Of a DNA stretch of 8,821 nt, positions 7,801 to 8,821 are shown piece by piece; the stretch's first letter is position 1; each line of letters opens with the position of its first letter. The translations under genes and the position numbers were made by a program. The notes beneath the pieces were generated by a model, which did no database searches, was not told the origin of the DNA, and saw only the letters and a list, made by a program, of their open reading frames with translations. The DNA comes from JBDNIO01 sp041688215. Lineage in GTDB: Bacteria > Pseudomonadota > Gammaproteobacteria > Nevskiales > Salinisphaeraceae. The DNA is taken from assembly GCA_041688215.1 (NCBI GenBank), contig JBDNIO010000143.1, forward strand, positions 1-8,821, in the 5' to 3' direction.

Positions 7801-8091
7801 CAATACCACTCTGACGGTCAAATGAACAATCGCCAGGATCTTACCGAAGCCATTGTAGATGGCGCCGCCAAACGCCTGCGCCCAATACTCATGACCGGGC
7901 TTGCTCTGTTTATGGGGCTGGTGCCGATCATGATTTCCGACGGCACCGGGGCAGATGTAATGAAACGCGTGGCCGCGCCCATGCTTGGCGGTGTCGGTAC
8001 GTCGCTACTTCTGGTATTAATCGTGTTCCCGGCCCTCTTTGCCTTCTGGCGAGGCCGTGGACTGGCTGCCGAACCGAGGAAAACGCAATAG
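4861..8091 (+). CDS. cusA: HME-RND heavy-metal efflux pump, Cu(I)/Ag(I) type (CusA)
   Basis: A 1076-residue inner-membrane pump that exports metal using the proton gradient. The ATG overlaps the adaptor stop by 7 bp, and GGGGA at 4849-4853 is a good ribosome site. Domains follow the RND order: TM1 at about 37-52, a periplasmic porter half, TM2-TM6 (about 367-530), TM7 (about 555-575), a second porter half, and TM8-TM12 (about 897-1063). TM4 carries MSLGGIAVAIGAMVDAAIAI with D429, matching proton-relay D405 of E. coli CusA. The copper-site triad of CusA (M573, M623, M672, from memory) is matched by M595 (ILYM), M645 (APLSM) and M694 (TRTQM), all with the same offset of 22, which marks a Cu(I)/Ag(I) pump rather than Co/Zn/Cd. 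The N-terminus has a short HDH-containing extension. C-terminal residues past AFWRGRG are short and basic. No terminator follows closely. Confidence 0.96.
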   Translation: MVEPKVDKVPTPVAEHDHGDYRRGALAGLIAYCAKNWLLTLMLVAAATFWGYRSLINAPLDAIPDLSDVQVIILTDWPGRSPDLVEDQITYPLTTTLLAAPKVKFVRGQSFLGLSFVYVIFEDGTDIYWARSRVLEYLNSATKDLPEGVNPTLGPDATGVGWVFQYSLIDKTGQNSLADLRSIQDFNLRYALESVDGVAEVASVGGYEKEYQVNVDPDKLASYDIPLQKVIESVRRSNNDVGGRVLEISGHEQFIRGRGYVDSTEDLEKVVLGVNDNGVPIRVSDVANVSLGPALQRGAAELNGEGLAVGGIVVMRYGENALDVIERVKQRLEEAKSSLPDGVEVVTVYDRSSLIERAIETLQRTLGEEMLIVSLVIIVFLLHIRSALVAIITLPIAILLAFIPMYYQGLTANIMSLGGIAVAIGAMVDAAIAIVENIHRRLTLRGEQDGESPTGETRTAVIIDAMQEVGPSIFFALLIIAVSFLPVFALEGSEGKLFKPLAFTKTYSMFFAALLSVTLIPALAVLVIRGKIRGDKSWLNRGLIAGYAPVVRFVVHFRWAVIGVAAFALVSVIIPYRGLGSEFMPPLNEGSILYMPTALPGMSISEAQQTLQTMDRELMKFPEVERVFGKVGRSTSATDPAPLSMIETNITLKPKSEWREGMTWDKLIAEMDEKMRFPGMPNIWWMPIQTRTQMLATGIRSSLGIKVFGPDLGVIESTAVDIEEALQADSRTAPYTRSAFAERTTGGYFLDFDINREAAARFGLNVGDVQDVIVAAIGGKAVSQTVEGRERYDILVRYNRDYRDSLEALKRTFVTSANGAQIPITQVADLNFRTGPPMIRNEDGQLVGFVFVDVGDGLGIPDYVARAKQVVAETVDVPDGYRVAWAGQFESYERARARLEILVPLTVLLIFFMLYFHRKSLVETAVVMLALPFSLIGSIWLLWFLEYKLSVAVAVGMIAVTGLAVELGLLMMLYLDIAWRQYHSDGQMNNRQDLTEAIVDGAAKRLRPILMTGLALFMGLVPIMISDGTGADVMKRVAAPMLGGVGTSLLLVLIVFPALFAFWRGRGLAAEPRKTQ

Positions 8092-8113
8092 TCTGGATAT
8101 AACAGCGATACCG

Positions 8114-8308
8114 CTAAGGGGAGTTAATGAGACGAAAGCTGGTTGCGAATCCAGCCTCATACGCGCGTGGCGCGTTTGGGTCGCTTGCCTTGGAGATACA
8201 ATGCCCGGGTATTCGCAAGTCAAATGCCTGGCCGCGTGCTTCAGACGGCGTGAACCCAAATTCGGTTTTGAACGCCCGATTGAAACTGGGAATGGACTTC
8301 CCCCGGTA
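8114..8308 (-). pseudogene. C-terminal remnant of an AraC-family transcriptional regulator
   Basis: On the - strand, reading from 8308 down to a TAG at 8116-8114, an open frame of 64 codons includes SIPSFNRAFKTEFGFTPSEA, then a tail ending ATSFRLINSP. The stretch F-x3-F-x4-G-x-T-P is the end of the AraC/XylS second helix-turn-helix signature (family members typically read S-FNRAFKR-FG-TPS-YR). Upstream in frame there is a TGA at 8311-8309 and no start codon. I find no further HTH sequence in the other - strand frames above 8311, so the DNA-binding domain and everything N-terminal to it are gone. The fragment lies 23 bp past the pump stop, converging on the operon. The + strand open frames over it (for example 8127-8336) are its shadows. 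Its break lies next to nested inverted repeats (8293-8370), which may mark the joint. Confidence 0.6.
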
Positions 8309-8353
8309 TCATAGACAAACCCGGCCTATGATATGAGCATAAGAGTAAGTCCA
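8293..8353. repeat. Nested inverted repeats at the edge of the AraC remnant
   Basis: TGGACTT (8293-8299) and AAGTCCA (8347-8353) are perfect 7-bp inverted arms. Inside them, ATCATAG (8308-8314) and CTATGAT (8326-8332) form a second perfect 7-bp pair. The outer left arm still lies in the AraC remnant, so the structure spans the point where the regulator's reading frame is lost. No function is known to me. Confidence 0.4.
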
Positions 8354-8354
8354 A

Positions 8355-8370
8355 TCGCATAAATATGCGA
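8355..8370. repeat. 16-bp near-perfect palindrome
   Basis: TCGCATA (8355-8361) and TATGCGA (8364-8370) are perfect arms separated by AA. It follows the nested repeats by one base. Short palindromes like this can be operator sites, but no promoter or gene is recognisable next to it. Confidence 0.4.
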
Positions 8371-8416
8371 TGGCAGTCTGATTCCAAGTAAGGCCATGTC
8401 AACAAAGAATAGTTAT

Positions 8417-8432
8417 TTTCTATAAGTTATTG
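8417..8432 (+). repeat. Imperfect 16-bp direct repeat, copy 1
   Basis: TTTCTATAAGTTATTG here and TTTCTCTAAGTTATTG at 8637-8652 match at 15 of 16 positions. The 204 bp between them contain the large palindrome and two further hairpins. This could be a remnant of an inserted small element, or chance in AT-rich DNA. Confidence 0.4.
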
Positions 8433-8440
8433 ATCTGTTA

Positions 8441-8513
8441 CGTCATTCCAGAGAAAGCGGAAATCCAGTGAAAGTGCCGCAGAATATGGATTCCCGCGTT
8501 CGCAGAAATGACG
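8441..8513. repeat. Degenerate 73-bp palindromic repeat element (REP/dRS3-like)
   Basis: The left arm 8441-8467 (begins CGTCATTCC, ends AAATCCA) and right arm 8487-8513 (begins TGGATTCCCGCG, ends AAATGACG) are inverted copies matching at 22 of 27 positions, with a 19-nt centre. Palindromes of the form GTCATTCC...GGAATCCA are dispersed repeats in many beta- and gammaproteobacteria, and the dRS3 repeat of Neisseria shares the ATTCCC/GGGAAT core. The mismatches suggest an old, decayed copy. Confidence 0.65.
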
Positions 8514-8559
8514 ATCCATATAGTTCGGTGACATAGCCCAAAGTAAATAGTTCTCGGGA

Positions 8560-8581
8560 TGGCTCAGGGGGTAGTGAGCCA
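8560..8581. repeat. 7-bp stem-loop
   Basis: TGGCTCA (8560-8566) and TGAGCCA (8575-8581) are perfect inverted arms around GGGGGTAG. No T-run follows on the + strand and none on the - strand side, so it is not a standard terminator. Confidence 0.4.
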
Positions 8582-8585
8582 GCGA

Positions 8586-8613
8586 ATATCCCTCCGGGAA
8601 AGGAGCGGGATAT
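8586..8613. repeat. 10-bp bulged stem-loop followed by an A-run
   Basis: ATATCC plus CTCC (8586-8595) pair with GGAG plus GGATAT (8602-8605 and 8608-8613), with a GGGAAA loop and a 2-nt bulge (CG). AAAAAA follows at 8614-8619. For a terminator the T-run would need to follow the stem in the transcribed strand. Here T's precede the stem on the - strand, so neither direction fits. Confidence 0.4.
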
Positions 8614-8636
8614 AAAAAAGCCCCGCCGTTATCTGG

Positions 8637-8652
8637 TTTCTCTAAGTTATTG
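8637..8652 (+). repeat. Imperfect 16-bp direct repeat, copy 2
   Basis: This is the second copy of the repeat at 8417-8432, differing at one position. It follows GCCCCGCCGTTATCTGG and precedes another AT-rich stretch. Confidence 0.4.
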
Positions 8653-8691
8653 TTTTAATTGCATCTTCACGAAACTCAGGGATGACGTATT

Positions 8692-8728
8692 GCACTGTAG
8701 AGAAAGTCTGAGACTTGCCCTACAGTGC
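8692..8728. repeat. 37-nt two-part symmetric hairpin downstream of the tRNA
   Basis: GCACTGTAG (8692-8700) and CTACAGTGC (8720-8728) form a perfect 9-bp stem. After a symmetric 3x3 internal loop (AGA/GCC), AAGTC (8704-8708) pairs with GACTT (8712-8716) around a TGA loop. On the - strand this lies about 70 nt beyond the tRNA 3' end. It lacks a T-run, so it may be a factor-dependent or degraded terminator, the end of a mobile element, or the core of a small RNA. Confidence 0.55.
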
Positions 8729-8798
8729 TGTCACGCTATCGAACTATACAAGAACTTACCGCTACCTGAGCGTTGTAGATAACCACTTTGTTCTATAT

Positions 8799-8821
8799 TG
8801 GCTGGGGGACCAGGATTCGAA
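8799..8821 (-). tRNA. 3' end of a - strand tRNA, probably tRNA-Gln (cut by window end)
   Basis: Read on the - strand, the last 23 bases give a complete tRNA 3' end: T-loop TTCGAAT, T-stem strand CCTGG, acceptor strand TCCCCCA, discriminator G and an encoded CCA. The implied acceptor 5' strand is TGGGGGA. A U1-A72 pair with a G discriminator is the known identity pattern of bacterial tRNA-Gln (E. coli ends TACCCCAGCCA), so Gln is the best guess. The anticodon is outside the window. The efflux locus lies on its 3' side, the side where integrated islands usually sit. Confidence 0.85.

Larger units (their letters stand above)
8309..8798. other. About 490-bp gene-free, AT-rich, hairpin-rich stretch
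   Basis: I find no convincing reading frame here on either strand; the longest visible frames are short and carry no motif. A 23-codon hydrophobic - strand frame starting near 8396 is too short to call. The stretch instead contains several inverted repeats, listed separately, an imperfect direct repeat (8417-8432 and 8637-8652), and an A-run at 8614-8619 followed by GCCCCGCC. It separates the AraC remnant from the tRNA and looks like eroded intergenic or insertion-junction DNA. Confidence 0.6.

Noticed and set aside
8137..8156. GGTTGCGAATCCAGCC, faintly like the tRNA 3' end, as a possible attachment repeat
   Set aside because: Only short scattered matches to the tRNA end (GGTTCGAATCCTGG...CAGCC) and it falls within the AraC-like remnant; not a credible att site.
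8039..8314. 91-codon + strand frame starting inside the pump gene
   Set aside because: It overlaps the end of the pump gene in another frame and then runs over the AraC remnant; it has no motif and no ribosome site.
8127..8336. 69-codon + strand frame with an excellent AAGGGGAG ribosome site
   Set aside because: It is antisense to the AraC-like remnant; the apparent ribosome site is the complement of the remnant's last codons. The product has no recognisable motif.
8586..8627. Intrinsic terminator from the stem-loop and A-run near 8586-8619
   Set aside because: The run is A on the + strand after the stem, and on the - strand the T's come before the stem, so neither direction has the stem-then-T order. 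GGCGGGGC before the T-run on the - strand has no pairing partner upstream.
8441..8728. CRISPR array
   Set aside because: The repeats are inverted and of different sequence, with no regularly spaced direct repeats and no cas genes.

Overview
The window carries a copper/silver-type heavy-metal efflux locus from a proteobacterium. A beta- or gammaproteobacterium is most likely, because of the RND efflux family, the tRNA sequence and a palindromic repeat of the 'gtcattcc...ggattcccgc' kind. The species cannot be read from the sequence. All intact genes lie on the + strand. The operon body looks GC-rich, while the two ends (about 1-170 and 8310-8800) are visibly more AT-rich, which fits an acquired or rearranged segment.

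Layout. At 2-139 there is a possible C-terminal tail of a membrane protein cut by the window edge. At 175-555 is a MerR-family metal sensor. Directly after it (563-593) is a textbook MerR-type promoter: TTGACT and TATAGT separated by 19 bp with a dyad in the spacer. It should drive everything downstream. The first gene behind it (672-1040) encodes a small exported protein with a Cys cluster. It is followed by a stem-loop and the three parts of a tripartite efflux pump: an outer-membrane TolC-like protein (1095-2450), a greatly enlarged periplasmic adaptor (2468-4867) and an HME-RND pump (4861-8091) that keeps the three methionines of the CusA copper site.

How it works together (inference from the families). 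Metal-loaded MerR protein would distort the 19-bp-spaced promoter and switch on the operon. The secreted Cys-rich protein and the Met-rich adaptor would capture Cu(I)/Ag(I) in the periplasm. The adaptor would hand it to the RND pump, and the outer-membrane channel would release it.

The most unusual points are in the adaptor gene. Its membrane-anchor/signal sequence is intact in frame, but the only sensible start codon is ATA. Its N-terminal half is two tandem FixH/YtkA-like beta domains, and the second of these is interrupted by two Met/Asp/Gly-rich insertions carrying about 30 methionines.

Downstream of the pump (8092-8821) there is no intact gene. This stretch holds the C-terminal remnant of an AraC-family regulator on the - strand, several strong inverted repeats including a 73-bp degenerate palindrome, an imperfect 16-bp direct repeat, and at the very edge the 3' end of a - strand tRNA, probably tRNA-Gln. 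That is a classical position for island insertion.
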